Shown one piece after another: positions 35,784 through 47,200 of a DNA stretch of 64,000 bases. Each line of letters opens with the position of its first letter. Within the stretch, counting starts at the first letter, position 1. Both the position numbers and the translations under genes were made by a program. The notes under the pieces were generated by a model. That model saw only the letters and a list, made by a program, of their open reading frames with translations. It did no database searches and was not told where the DNA came from. Source of the DNA: CAZIKF01 sp964539825 (GTDB taxonomy: Bacteria > Muiribacteriota > UBA6191); the NCBI GenBank assembly GCA_964539825.1, contig CAZIKF010000009.1, forward strand, positions 60,563 to 124,562, read 5' to 3'.

Positions 35784-35948
35784 ATGGAAACGATGGAATA
35801 TGTGAAAGCGGAAGATGTGATTACCAACTACTACACAGGGGAAAAGTGGTTCCTGGTACACATCAATGGAAATCATACTTATGTCAACGAAGCGCGTTAC
35901 CTTCAGCTTCAGGGTAAGGAGCCCAGGGTAAAGCCCAAGGTCACATGA
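35784..35948 (+). CDS. Small conserved-looking protein, 54 residues
   Basis: METMEYVKAEDVITNYYTGE continues with KWFLVHINGNHTYVNEARYL to a short basic tail, ending at TGA 35948. Alternating strands with many aromatic residues suggest a small beta-sheet domain. GAGG lies about 10 bases upstream, and a strong hairpin terminator follows 40 bases after the stop, which supports an independent transcription unit. No family recognised. Confidence 0.6.
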   Translation: METMEYVKAEDVITNYYTGEKWFLVHINGNHTYVNEARYLQLQGKEPRVKPKVT

Positions 35949-35988
35949 TCTGAGTAAAACGCATTCCATCCGATTGTAAAATCGGAAG

Positions 35989-36038
35989 GGGCCGGGTCTG
36001 CAGGGAGAGTTTCCCGACAGACCCGGCCCTTTGCGTTA
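35989..36038 (+). terminator. Strong intrinsic terminator
   Basis: GGGCCGGGTCTG (35989-36000) and CAGACCCGGCCC (36018-36029) form a perfect 12-bp GC-rich stem, with an inner GGGA/TTCCC pairing, followed by TTTGCGTT. A smaller hairpin CCGATT-gtaa-AATCGG precedes it at 35970-35985. It would end the transcript of the 54-residue gene before the YceI gene. Confidence 0.75.
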
Positions 36039-36112
36039 AGATCGATTACTAAGGTTCGACTACAGACCCCTCTATGTGACAAAATAAGGCCTCAAAAAAA
36101 AAGGAAGGAATC

Positions 36113-36751
36113 ATGACTCGAAACATTTCAAAACTTCTCATTCTCTTCAGTATTAGTCTTTCTGCTTTTTATGCTTCTGGGCATATAGGGGCAAAGGCAC
36201 ACAAAAAGGTTTATACCTCCTACGCGGTGGACAATGTTCATTCATCGGTAGGGTTTCTGGTGAGCCATATGGTCGTCTCCCGTACACGCGGTATTTTTGA
36301 CGATTTTACCGGCCTCATGAAGTTGGGTAGTGAGGGTAAACTCCACTCTCTTGATGGAGTCGTGAAGGTTAAGAGCCTGAGTACCAGAAACGAAAAAAGA
36401 GATCGCCACCTCTTGTCCGCTGACTTTTTCAATGCCGCCAAGTACCCTGAGATGGTTCTCACTTCCACAAAAATTCATCAGCAAGCCAGCGGAAAGTTTA
36501 AGTTAGAAGGAGACATGAAGATTCGCGATCAGACGAGGCCGGTTAGCTTCAGCGGAGAATTCCGAGAGCCTATTGTAGACCCCTGGGGTAATAAACGCGC
36601 TGGATTGACCCTCGAGGGAACGATCAATCGCATGGATTATGGAATGACATGGAGCAAGTTGATGGATGCCGGTGGATTGGTGGTAGGTGAAGACGTAATC
36701 ATCACTTTGGAGTTAGAGGTAATAGAAAAAAAGAAGGAACCGGCTAAGTAG
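36113..36751 (+). CDS. YceI family periplasmic protein
   Basis: 212 residues with a signal peptide. The lipocalin-like YceI fold is clear: YAVDNVHSSVGFLVSHMVVS, GIFDDFTGLMKLG, the RDRHLLSADFFNAAKYPEM motif, GDMKIRDQTRPVSFSGEF and the C-terminal RMDYGMTW with VVGEDVIITLELE. YceI proteins bind long isoprenoid or lipid-like molecules in the periplasm. AAGGAAGG lies just before the ATG. The two OmpH-like genes follow within 11 bases each, so the three probably form one operon. Confidence 0.93.
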   Translation: MTRNISKLLILFSISLSAFYASGHIGAKAHKKVYTSYAVDNVHSSVGFLVSHMVVSRTRGIFDDFTGLMKLGSEGKLHSLDGVVKVKSLSTRNEKRDRHLLSADFFNAAKYPEMVLTSTKIHQQASGKFKLEGDMKIRDQTRPVSFSGEFREPIVDPWGNKRAGLTLEGTINRMDYGMTWSKLMDAGGLVVGEDVIITLELEVIEKKKEPAK

Positions 36752-36762
36752 AGTCCAAGATC

Positions 36763-37683
36763 ATGAAAGGGCTGAGTCTTGCGATACTGATTTGTCCCTT
36801 TTCATGGGGTTTTGAGATTGCCTATGTCGATTTAAACGCGGCATTTCTCCTTCATCCCAAAATGAAGGAATTTCATTTTCCAATCTTTCAATTTAGAAAG
36901 CCGCCGAAACCTGCGCCTGGCCAATCTCTGGATGATTACAGGCAAAAGCGTAAACAAGCACTGTTGGAGCAGTCCCGCAGAATTCAGACCTTTGAGAATA
37001 GCAAAGAATCCTCCCTTCAAGAACTGAACCGTAAGCTGCATCAACTCAGGGCAGGCAGAGGTCTGGCGTACGAAGAGGAAATGAAAGCGGTGGCTGATTC
37101 CTGGAGGGCGGAGCAGGAAGAAGAACAGAGTTCCATGAAAACCCAGTCCGATCGTTATTATTTTGATGAGCGGGGGACTCGTACAAATTTCGCCAGGATC
37201 TGGCAGGAGATTAGAGAGGCTCTGAAAGAGTTGCAGGAGCGTCATTTAATTCTCGCTTTTCTCCCTGTTCATGAGAATTCGAAATATATCCAGCCGAAGG
37301 TAGAGTCATTCCGGCTTGATCAGCAGCCCGCGGCAAGTTTCCGTTCTCCCTGGGCACCCTTTCTAAAAGCGTCTGAGAAGGTAGACCCAGTGGAACTGGA
37401 GTTAAGAATGGAACCTTATCTCTCCCAGCAAGAGACGGTGAAATCCCTTTTTGCACCCTACTTTCCATCTTGGGAAATGCCGGTAGGCGGTGTGGACCGA
37501 ACCGAAGAGCTAATTGTGGAATTGCACAAGAATCATTCAACACCACCCGGAAAGAGGGACCAGGTTCTATCCGTATATCGTTTTTGGAAAAATGACTTTG
37601 TAGGTCGAGAGCTGGCAATTTTCAGGGAATCGGCCCCGGTTTTTGAGAAATCCAGAATACCCGCGCCGCCGGAGGAATTCTGA
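36763..37683 (+). CDS. OmpH/Skp-like periplasmic coiled-coil protein
   Basis: 306 residues with a signal peptide ending near FSWG. The mature start FEIAYVDLNAAFLLHPKMKEF recalls the K-I-x-V-V-D..P..K opening of OmpH/Skp chaperones. A coiled coil follows (residues 60-160), and then an unassigned C-terminal region not found in ordinary Skp (about 160 residues total). It shares the VDLNAAFLLHPKM-type motif with the next gene, so the two are paralogues. Likely a periplasmic chaperone-like protein. Family assignment is by eye. Confidence 0.6.
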   Translation: MKGLSLAILICPFSWGFEIAYVDLNAAFLLHPKMKEFHFPIFQFRKPPKPAPGQSLDDYRQKRKQALLEQSRRIQTFENSKESSLQELNRKLHQLRAGRGLAYEEEMKAVADSWRAEQEEEQSSMKTQSDRYYFDERGTRTNFARIWQEIREALKELQERHLILAFLPVHENSKYIQPKVESFRLDQQPAASFRSPWAPFLKASEKVDPVELELRMEPYLSQQETVKSLFAPYFPSWEMPVGGVDRTEELIVELHKNHSTPPGKRDQVLSVYRFWKNDFVGRELAIFRESAPVFEKSRIPAPPEEF

Positions 37684-37693
37684 AGGAGATCCA

Positions 37694-38773
37694 ATGAGGC
37701 AAAGAAATTTAAGCCTGTCATGGACAGTACTCTGCCTGATGCTGAGTTCCTACTCGCTAACAGCAAGGGAGGATCCATTCTCTCAATATGAAGAAATACT
37801 CAATAAGAGAGTAGAGCCAAAGGCGGTGATTTCATCACCGGACAAGCCCCAGGTCAAATCATCGAGGGGATCCGCTTCTGCGGGCCTGCGTTTGGGTACC
37901 TGTGACTTCTCCCTTCTTCTGCTCTTTCATCCGCGTATGAAAGATTATAACTTTCGGGTTCGATCTTTTCGCGCTCCGCTTCCAAAGACCCTTGATGTAC
38001 CCGCCCAGTTTTATCTCAAACAGATGCAGGAAAAAAGAGGTGCCTACCTGAGAGCGCTAGGCACCAGGGAAGAGTTGCTGCGCCAAAGTTTGGCCAGAGT
38101 GGTCCAGGAGCTTTTAAGTCTGAAACAGGACTTTCAGAAAAAGATGGCTGAAATTACTGCTAAAGGCGGTACCAAAGCTCAATCCGCCGCGAAAATCATG
38201 GAGCAAACAGAAGACCGGTACTTTGAAAGCAGATTAAATTTCGAACAAAAGCAAAACCAGCTCAAAGAGGATTTCGCAAAGTGGACCGAAAGCGCCAGGG
38301 TTGAGCTTTATGTTCCTGAGGACCAGAGAAACAATATCCTTCAGGCCATCTCAAGAGAGGTGCGGGACTTATTGACAACCCTTTCAGAAGATCAAAAAAT
38401 CGATGTGGTTTTTAACCGGAGCTTACGGACAACACGGGGTCCCCTGGCTGCGCCCCGGAAATCTCCCGATTTTTATAAATTGGCGAACTATGAAAACTCC
38501 TTCTCCCAGTTTCTTGAGCGTCCCCTCGCGGTAGGTGAGGGGAACGCCGCCCTCAGTACAAGAGGCTTATTTAGGGGAATTGCTGTTTATCTTTCCAGGT
38601 ATGAAGAAATTTACTCCTACTTCAAGCCCGTACTGTCCCGTCACCTGTTTCTGGGTGAACCCATTGACCTCACTTTTGTGGCGATAGCACAGCTCTGGGA
38701 GTCCTACAAGATCCCGGAGCAAAGAGCGGCACCGCTACTAACGGCACTCAAAAACTGGTCTAGAAAAGGCTAA
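37694..38773 (+). CDS. OmpH/Skp-like periplasmic coiled-coil protein, paralogue of the preceding gene
   Basis: 359 residues from the ATG at 37694, chosen because AAGGAG lies 6 bases upstream; the frame also opens at 37643 inside the previous gene. Signal peptide (LSWTVLCLMLSSYSLTA), a linker, then LGTCDFSLLLLFHPRMKDYNF, matching the neighbour's HPKMKEF motif. A coiled coil of about 120 residues is followed by a C-terminal domain (DQKIDVVFNRS) that resembles the end of OmpH proteins. Both are longer than typical Skp. Confidence 0.6.
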   Translation: MRQRNLSLSWTVLCLMLSSYSLTAREDPFSQYEEILNKRVEPKAVISSPDKPQVKSSRGSASAGLRLGTCDFSLLLLFHPRMKDYNFRVRSFRAPLPKTLDVPAQFYLKQMQEKRGAYLRALGTREELLRQSLARVVQELLSLKQDFQKKMAEITAKGGTKAQSAAKIMEQTEDRYFESRLNFEQKQNQLKEDFAKWTESARVELYVPEDQRNNILQAISREVRDLLTTLSEDQKIDVVFNRSLRTTRGPLAAPRKSPDFYKLANYENSFSQFLERPLAVGEGNAALSTRGLFRGIAVYLSRYEEIYSYFKPVLSRHLFLGEPIDLTFVAIAQLWESYKIPEQRAAPLLTALKNWSRKG

Positions 38774-38788
38774 AAGTCACTGGGAGAA

Positions 38789-38895
38789 GGAATCAATGGG
38801 AGCATTGGAAACAATAGAATCCATGGAATGAACAATCCCTGATCACACCAAAATTTGTACTCCCTTCTATTGATTCTATTGTTTCCATTGATTCC
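38789..38895. repeat. Interrupted inverted repeat between convergent genes (possible bidirectional terminator)
   Basis: GGAAACAATAGAATC (38807-38821) is perfectly repeated in inverse at 38872-38886, and GGAATCAATGG (38789-38799) at 38885-38895; the left arm carries a few extra bases between the two blocks. The arms flank a 50-base loop between the stops at 38773 and 38914. No T-run adjoins it, so a repeat element is as likely as a terminator. Confidence 0.55.
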
Positions 38896-38913
38896 CAACA
38901 TTCTTGCCATCTT

Positions 38914-41094
38914 TTATCGACTCAAGAAGGGTTGAGTGAATTCAAGACTGCTGGAGCCCTGGGTAATGATGCGGATCGCACAGGACACTGCACCAGGGGG
39001 AGGAATGAGCCTGACGGAAATGGTCTTGAAAGTCTTTGAGGGAAGGAAATGTCCAATTAACTGACGCTGGGAGCCGGATTGCTGATTCATGTACAGAACT
39101 TCCAGGTGACCGGCGCTGAGGGGATTCTCAGAGACATCCATAACTTCAGCCCTGGCATTCTCCAATCCACGGTAGGCGACACCCACCTTCACAATTTTTG
39201 CATTCAAGAGGGAAACCTCGGGGCTTTGAATCGCGCTGCGGCCAGGGAAAAGAAAATAGCCTTTGGAAGATACAACTGGCGGTTCTCCGGCCAATTGAGT
39301 CCAGGTTGAGGCCAGTCCCATTTCTGACTGCCAGGAACGGAAAAGATTCTGACCTGAGAGGTAGAGGGTACGAACCAACTCCTGCTCGACCTGGCTCTTG
39401 AGCTGAGGATTGAAATGGGAGGCCCTGAGAAAGTAGTATTTTGCCAGTTCCGCCCTTCCCTGTTCAAAAAATCCACGAGCGCTTAGAAAATCTCTCCTGG
39501 CCTTTGGCAGCAGGCGCTCCGGGCTATACCAGGAACAGAACCATAAGAAGAACAGCAGCCAGGAAACCAGCGGTACCAGGCTAAAAACCCTGAATAAACC
39601 CGGCTGAAAAAGACTGAAAATTCCCAGCACCACGGACAGGGTTAAAAGGGAGATCAAGGCCAGCGGATAGAGGTTATGGGAGAGCTCCAGGCCCTCCCCA
39701 AACCCTGGAAAAAAACGATTGGCGAAGAGTTGATTTCGCAAGAGAAATCCAAGACCAAGCCAGGGAGAATACCTGGGATTCGTCAGATACCTGCTATCGA
39801 GAACCTGTAGCTTTGCGGAGTGCTGCTCCCCCTGCTGCTCAAAGATGAGATCGGCATGACGGTAGAAGTCTCGATAAGGTGCGAGTACGCTGAAGGTCTG
39901 TATGGAAAGGGAGAGGAGCAAAAGGAGGGAGGCGAGAGTCTTGATTCCAGAGCCTGCTCTCTCCACAGAAATGAACTGAACCACAAGACAGGGAATCATG
40001 GGAGTGAGAAACCAGGGGCCGTAGAGACCTGGGGCATGCCAGAAATGCCATTTCCCATAGAGGATTAAAGCGCTGACAAAGACCAGGTTCAGTGTCGCCC
40101 ATTCCCTGCGGTGAGAACGGTAGAATCGAAGGGAGCAAAAAAGAAGCAGCAAAAGGATGGGACAAAACACCAACAGCCCTTTGCCGCTGCTGAACAACAA
40201 TCCGCCAATGCCGCTAATAAGCGGTTGATCAAAAAGCCCTGTTACGTTTGAGATCACAGAAGTGGACTCTGTGGGTAAAGAAGAGTTGCGAGCAAATTCC
40301 TCAAGTTTGAAGAATGAGTCAAACCTTATCTTGTTGTAGAGGAGGTGTACGAAGACGCCCAAAAGTACCGGTGTCCAAAAAATAGCGAGAAACTTACCTG
40401 TTTTCTTTTGAGTACAAAAGTAGAGATAGAGAGTGAGAGGTGCCAGGTAGATAACACCTATGGATTTAATTAAAAGTCCTATCCCTGCCAGGATTCCAGA
40501 TAAAAGAGCGCTTGCCCATCCCATCCTTGCTCTCGAGTTTAGCAGTACATAAAAAGCTCCCAGGCCAAGTGTCCCCACGGGAAGGTCTCGGTTAATGAAC
40601 ACACCCTGGTGCCATAGGGGTGTAGCGCAGGTGCAGCCAAGGGCCAGGATCATTGAAAGCGCAAGGGAGCCGCCCAGCGTTCTGCATATCAAGAACACCA
40701 GTTGAGCCATCACCGTTCCCCAAAAGATGGCGCTGAACTGGCAGATCAGGAAGGGAAATTCATCAATCGAGCGTAAGGTTGAAATCCAGTCTCCGACCCA
40801 GTAAAAAGGAACTAAAAATAAAGAAAGGAGTCCAAAAGGGCTAAAAAAGCCGCCGTCCTTCCCCGGTGTGCCGGCAATGCCTGTATTGGAGGGGTCCAGG
40901 CCGAAATCAAGAAAATGGCGGATTCCATCTAGCTCTAAGCTGCCGCGCGTCACCAGCGATCGCGTGAGCTCGAAAATATCGTAATCCATGGCCGAATCGT
41001 GGTGGAATTGCAGCGTGAAGGAGTATAAAAGCAGCGTGAAACCGCATAGATAAAGTTGAAAGTGAGTATCTTTTGAAAGTGGGCGGCTAAACAC
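38914..41094 (-). CDS. Polytopic membrane protein, GT-C/PMT-like glycosyltransferase
   Basis: 726 residues with about ten to twelve membrane helices and a C-terminal soluble domain of about 200 residues. The first loop has AMDYDIFELTRSLVTRGSLE and later GGFFSPFGLLSLFLVPFYWVG, the pattern of GT-C enzymes (acidic residue in loop 1, then SPFG before helix 3) that use polyprenyl-phosphate sugars. The donor and acceptor are unknown. It is divergent from the giant secreted protein gene, so a role in modifying secreted or surface proteins is conceivable. Confidence 0.7.
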   Translation of the reverse strand: MFSRPLSKDTHFQLYLCGFTLLLYSFTLQFHHDSAMDYDIFELTRSLVTRGSLELDGIRHFLDFGLDPSNTGIAGTPGKDGGFFSPFGLLSLFLVPFYWVGDWISTLRSIDEFPFLICQFSAIFWGTVMAQLVFLICRTLGGSLALSMILALGCTCATPLWHQGVFINRDLPVGTLGLGAFYVLLNSRARMGWASALLSGILAGIGLLIKSIGVIYLAPLTLYLYFCTQKKTGKFLAIFWTPVLLGVFVHLLYNKIRFDSFFKLEEFARNSSLPTESTSVISNVTGLFDQPLISGIGGLLFSSGKGLLVFCPILLLLLFCSLRFYRSHRREWATLNLVFVSALILYGKWHFWHAPGLYGPWFLTPMIPCLVVQFISVERAGSGIKTLASLLLLLSLSIQTFSVLAPYRDFYRHADLIFEQQGEQHSAKLQVLDSRYLTNPRYSPWLGLGFLLRNQLFANRFFPGFGEGLELSHNLYPLALISLLTLSVVLGIFSLFQPGLFRVFSLVPLVSWLLFFLWFCSWYSPERLLPKARRDFLSARGFFEQGRAELAKYYFLRASHFNPQLKSQVEQELVRTLYLSGQNLFRSWQSEMGLASTWTQLAGEPPVVSSKGYFLFPGRSAIQSPEVSLLNAKIVKVGVAYRGLENARAEVMDVSENPLSAGHLEVLYMNQQSGSQRQLIGHFLPSKTFKTISVRLIPPPGAVSCAIRIITQGSSSLEFTQPFLSR

Positions 41095-41186
41095 TTGTAA
41101 AATCCGTCAAGTATTTTTTCAAATAAAACTCTGGACAGTTTTCAGACGACGATTAAGATCTATTCTAAGGGCATTGTTGTAAAATC

Positions 41187-41206
41187 AATCATTCCCATGA
41201 TTTTTT
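41187..41206 (+). terminator. Weak hairpin plus T-run in the leader of the 41279 gene
   Basis: AATCAT-tccc-ATGATT followed by TTTT lies about 73 bases before the ATG at 41279. In the divergent promoter region this could be an attenuator or a chance palindrome. The stem is AT-rich and short. Confidence 0.3.
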
Positions 41207-41278
41207 GGAAGCAGAATTCGAAAAAGACCGGCTCTGAATTTGTCCACCATACGGAGAAATCCTGAACAGAGGAGACCT

Positions 41279-44200
41279 ATGTTAAGGCTCTTGATCTTGC
41301 TTTTCACCCTATTCCCCCTCACCCATGCTGCGTTAAGCGATTTTGAAAGAGCTGTGCTTGATCGAAATGGTGATGTTTATGTACTCGTAACCATGAAAAA
41401 TAATACGCCCATCACCCCTGCGGTGGGTTTATATCGGTTTCGAAAAGTACACGATTACGCGACCACGCGCCTGGGTGTGTCTGACAAACCCGGGATTGAA
41501 AACTATGAAGGTCTGGCCGTGGATAAGTTTGGTCATGTGAAGTTCTTTCGAAACGAAGGGGATGGGACAGCGGTTAAAGATATTCGCACCGTGACAACAA
41601 AACATCCCGCTTCCCCAAGCGCTTATCCAGGTACTTTCAGCCTCACTTACGATGTTCAGGGAGGATTTGGCTGCAGTGCAGCAAGGATGATCACCGTAGA
41701 CGCCACGCCCCCGGGCTGGGTGTTCGTTATCGAAAGGGGAGGACAGGAGGGGTGGTATCCGCTCTATGCTGCGAATCAGAATGTTGGCTTAACCGGCAGT
41801 AGTTCCAATGCCTATAAATATACGCTAAATGCCAATACTTTCGCGGCAGACACCATCTATCTTCCCCCGGCAATGGGTGCTATTGATGTAAATGCGATTC
41901 TTTCCTATCACGGGGGCTTTTGGAGGGACCCATGCGCACGGGGCGGGTATGCCATCCAGTATAATGCCAATGGTGATGCGGTTTATCCTCCCATCAACAG
42001 TTTTGTCCTGACGAATGTTCCGACCTGTACTCACGGTAACTGTCTTCGCCCGGCGAGAGTATCAAGCGTGAAAAAGAACCGCTCCTCGCTTTTTCTCGAT
42101 GAATATATGTCAGAGGATGATAACTCCTTGCTTCAGGATTTAGACTCAGGGGTTTTTGGAAATGCCACCAAGGCAAAATTCAATATGCAAAGCGGGGTGG
42201 ATTTCGACATTGCGCCCACCTTTGATGCCAGCATAGACGGAAGACTAAGACCCGCAACAGAAGCTCTTAACACCTCCGTCTCCTTTTCCCCGGAGATTTT
42301 TCGCTACAACGCCTGCGGAGATATGTGCGGACAGGATGGTATTCCCCAGCAGGTACCACCCATCACGATCAATAAGGGACGGGCCAAGTTTTCTTCCGGG
42401 GGTGCCAACCAGTCTCAACAACGCTCCTATATGGTGGAAACGAGAACCGTATCTTCGGGGGCCTCCACCACCGTAGAAACCTGGGTAGTTCAGCTCCAAT
42501 ATAATCCTACTACCAATAAATATGATAAGACCGACATCATCCGCTGGCAGGGAGGCAGCAGTATCACCCTGGGAGCCGGAGAGATTTCCGGGGACGGGAT
42601 TATTCGTTCGGGAAGCTCACCACTCAATGTGGCCATGGCTCCCCAGAGAATCATCATTTACGATTTCGCCGGTAACCCGGCCTACACCCGCTCGGTTCAG
42701 ACTTCAAAACGAGAATACTCTCAGGAGTCCCCCGTGGATGGGAAAGACTATATCTACATTTCCAACCTCGCGGCTTCCCATTTCAACGTATCCAGCAGTT
42801 TTTGGGGAACGGGGGGAGTTGTATGGTGGGCTGTGGCAAACGCGGCTAATTTAAAGATCTATTTTGAACAATCCAACCATGTCAGTGGAACGATTCTGCT
42901 AGACGGTAGTGCCACACCCGTTGAGGCCAGTAATGCCACTCCTCTCATGGCCCTTGGTGCTGATGGAGATAACTTCGTTTATATCATGCACCTTGGATCC
43001 GGAACCGATGGGACCGGGGGCGTGGAAGGGGTGGGAGAAATGAAAAGACTTCTCACCCCGCTTACGGGAGATAGAATCATCCAGCTCTGTAACCAGGGGC
43101 GCGTGGTTGGAAATTGCCCGGCCTTTCCCCTCGATACACCCGCTCCGGGGGGTACTGTCGAGCAGGGTCTTATTTTGAAAGTCTATGCTGGTGCCATGGT
43201 AGAGAAGATTGCTCCACTACCGGGCTCAAGCCCCGTGAAAATAGGCGTGATTCCCCTGGATAATACCGGCGGAACCTGTACAACTCTTCTGGAGTTCAGG
43301 GATGGAAACCTCGATTCCAAAACGGATGGTCCAGGTATCTATAAGAACCCCTGGAGCTGTACCGCAGTAGGTAACGTGGCTCAAAACATCCAGGATAAAT
43401 ACAACTTCGAGATGTCCATTATCAACGTGGCCAACCCTCCTGCTACAGCAGGCAGCTTCAACCTCGATATTGTCGCCCAGCAAACCTCATCGGTTACCAA
43501 CGGAGGCGCGACTAATTTTCAAGAGGACATTTCCTATACCTTCTATATGGAAAACCCGCCGGTGTTCAACGGTCTCAAGGCTCAGTTGGGTCTGGCTTCC
43601 GATCCGGAACTAAGTGTTTTTGGCGATGTTCGTATGATCAGCAACTACGAGGATGTGGGTATCAATCTCGCCAGGCAAAACCTGCAAAACCTGGGGGTGG
43701 AAGATTATTTCTATGACAATGATTCACGCATGGGGACTCTGTTACCCTCCTTTGTAAAAAGCCAGGGACAGCTCTTGGGGAACCTGCTCCACACAACGGT
43801 AGGACCGGTGAGCGCTCCAGTAGCGTCGCTAAGCAACCTGCGCTACCGCTGGCGAATCCTTGCCCGCACTCCGCCGCACTCCTTCAAGGACTATGGAGCG
43901 GCCTCCTGTACACCTCTTCTCAATGGCGGCAACGGATCTTCTCTAATCAACAAAGATCACCTGGTAGGGACCGGGTTTCTCAATGCCGGTTTTCAGGAAG
44001 TCCCCTACACCTCGGTTGGTGTTCTCAGGGACACCTGCTGGAAAGATCTTGAAGATGCTAATCCTGCCGGTGTGGCAACAGATGGGTTGGACCCTGAAGC
44101 CATCCCCTTCACTTTTGAAGATCCCGGGATTTACGATGTGTATTTGTATTTCGGCGGGACACGATTTAACGCTGACGAGAAGACTTTCCTCGACCTGGCC

Positions 44201-47200
44201 TCATCAATCAGCGCTGAAGTAGCGGTGACCTGGTATGCAATGGAAATTCAGGTGGGAGCCAGACCAGCCCAGACCAGCGATGAGATTCAGGAAGTGGTCA
44301 TCTCCAATAATTTTCTTTCCCAGGACCAGGAGACTCGCGCGGGTATCTATCCCAACGGCGCTGATACCATCGCTGAGCACACCAACCAGGTGGATGCCAA
44401 TGTAGATGATGGTGACCTGCTAGGCCCGGAGGGCAGATTCCCCGTTCTTGCCGTCGGAAACCATGCCAAGAGTCCGGCTCCCCTGGTGGTCACCTACCAG
44501 GATCAAAGAACTCCCATCGTGGCAGAAGCAGAGGTGCAGTTTTTCCGCATCGTTGATCTTAAATACGATGCCATCGGACAGAGTGTTCTGGGTAAACAAG
44601 ATGCCATCCAGACCAAGTACAAGGGAGTGGGAGCCTGGGATTATAAATATCCAGGCGGTGGAACCCTGACAATGGGTAACATCAACTTCAGCCCGATGGA
44701 TAAAACCGCTACCCATCCATCAAATTGGTCTACATCTTCCTCGCAGGCCGGTACCAGGATAGCCACCTCCGATCGAAACAATCCCCAGGATGAAGAGAGG
44801 AGAGGCTACGATGCGTCCGGTGATTATGAAACGGGTAAGGGGTATGTCCAGGCAGGAAACCTGATTTCGGCTGTAGGAGCCGATGCTCAGTTTAAAGCGG
44901 CTCACCAGGGAACCTTAGCCTCCGATGATGCCTTTCCCGGCAGCATGGGCGGCGTCACCTTGAATAAAGATCTCATCGATCATCCCGAGTCCTTTTATAC
45001 CTGGTGGGAGATCAAATACGCATGGTTCATGCGCTATACAAGGCCTGATGGTACCGTGGGCAAAAAAATCATCAAAACCGGAAACCTGGCTGAGATCTTC
45101 ATGATGAACCTCATGATTAAAAAAGGGGGCACAAGCTGGGAACAGTTAGTGAAAAACCTGGCCCCCTATAATCTCAGCTCCGATGGGAAACCGGTACCAC
45201 CGGTAGCTTCTCCCCTGATGTGGTACCTGGGGTCCACTGCCGCGGAACAGCGCCGTGACCGTAAGGTTCGGGTGCGAATCCCCCTCTTTAACAGCGGGGC
45301 GCTCTTGAATTCCACCGATGTTCTTACGGAAATGGATTCACCGATGAGATCCTTCAGCAGTTCAGACGGTTTCGCGTCCCTTTATTCGAGCATTCATCCG
45401 GTAAGTTTTCCCGTACCTAGTGAACCCACAATTCTTGAGATTGGGTTCCAGCTTTTCTACCCGGTCATGAGCTGGGAAGGAAGGGATGAGAATCCGGTGG
45501 GCAGCGGGGATTACCGTTATTATGACGCGGTTTACTGGGGACCTGCTTCAACCGCGGCGGGTAAGCATAACCCTGCGGATTATTCCAAAGTCAGCCTTGG
45601 TTTTGGTCCCGATGCCATTAGTGTATGGCCGATTTTAGCAACCCAGAGAACCCTTGAGCCAGGAGCTCCCACCATTCCGCCCGATGCCGAAGCCAACGGC
45701 TTTGGACTGGAGCTTTCCTCTACCAAGAATATAAGCGGCAAACAGCGCGTGGACGGGGGATTTAAAACCACCGGGGATGATGTGACCTACAATGAGCCCG
45801 GTGGCAGAGTCGATCATTTTGTGGATGTCGCGGTACTGGATATGAAAGCTCCCAAAATGAGTGTGATTGAGGGACAAAACCTCGCGGCCACCTCAGGAGG
45901 ACGAGCGGATGGCGACATTGTTCTCGAAGTGACCGACAATAACCCCTATGCTCTGTGGGAAACCTACGAAGATGTGGGTAACGATGGAAGCTCGGGTACT
46001 CCTGACGATAAAAAGCGCGTACCCGGACTGGTACATTTCGCCTACGAGATCGGGTACGATCCCAAAGTTCACTACGGCATTGGGCTCAATAGCGCTGCGG
46101 CAGGTCCAAAAGGGGAGCGCGCCTATGGATTTAATCTCTCTTTTACCAGCCTTCTAACCAACCAGACCCAGTTGACGAACCAGGGAAACAACCTGCCCAT
46201 CTTTGATCTCTCCAGAACCGGGTTGGCGACGCCTTCCGTAGAGACCGCGCCTGGCTTTGTCTATAATCCAGTCAGTATAGCCGCCAATGACTTCATGTAT
46301 CCCTATAAGGTTCCCGGCAATGGGTTTCCTTCAGACGGAGTCTTCGTGGAACGCATTCCACAAGCCTTTACGCACACTACCGATTCAGCAAACAATACCG
46401 AGAGCTGGCAGCGCATGAACGATTTTGCCAACCGCAGCAAATTCTATCCACCCACGGCAACCGTTGGTGCCGACGCGGCGATTCAAAACTATATGGGAAC
46501 CCAGGATCAAAATATACGAACGGAAAACCCAACCGTTCCCCACCCGGGACTCAATTCATGGATGATTTCCCTGGTACCGGATCTTAACGGAGAGCTTCCT
46601 TATGATCTGGACCCCGACCATCAAGACAATGAAACCAGGGTGGAGTTTTTAGCGGAAAATCCAGGTTCCGCAGGCCCGGATGGCTATACAGCCTTTGACC
46701 CGGGCTGTCTCAATACCAACACGCCCCTGGATGCCAATCCGGACAACTGCTCCATCAAAACCCGCTGGAGAGTTCAGAGTCAGTATCTGCTTACGCCTTA
46801 CTTTGTCAATGGAGCCCAGCCTAATCCCGGAGAGGGGCCGATGACCTACAACGTCTATGCCAAGGCAAGAGATGTTCGCATCAGCAAGGATTACCCCAAC
46901 TACACCAATGTACCCAGCAACATTAACTGGAATTCACCGGGCTCGGATTGGTTCAATGGTAATTTTGGTTCCTGGCCGAATTTCCTCTTCGGGACCAGTT
47001 GGAAACGAAGGCAGGGAATGGAGAGTTACGGGGAAGACGGGTCCCTTGGCGCGGTCGGGCAGACCGCTTCAGCAGGCATTGAGAACAAAATCAATCGCTA
47101 CTATAGCAATGAACTGCAAAAGCGTGCCGCACGGGTTGCAAAAATCGTAGTCGCTGACAACGACGCTCCCAATGTGCGCGTAACGCTGGTGGAGTTTAAA

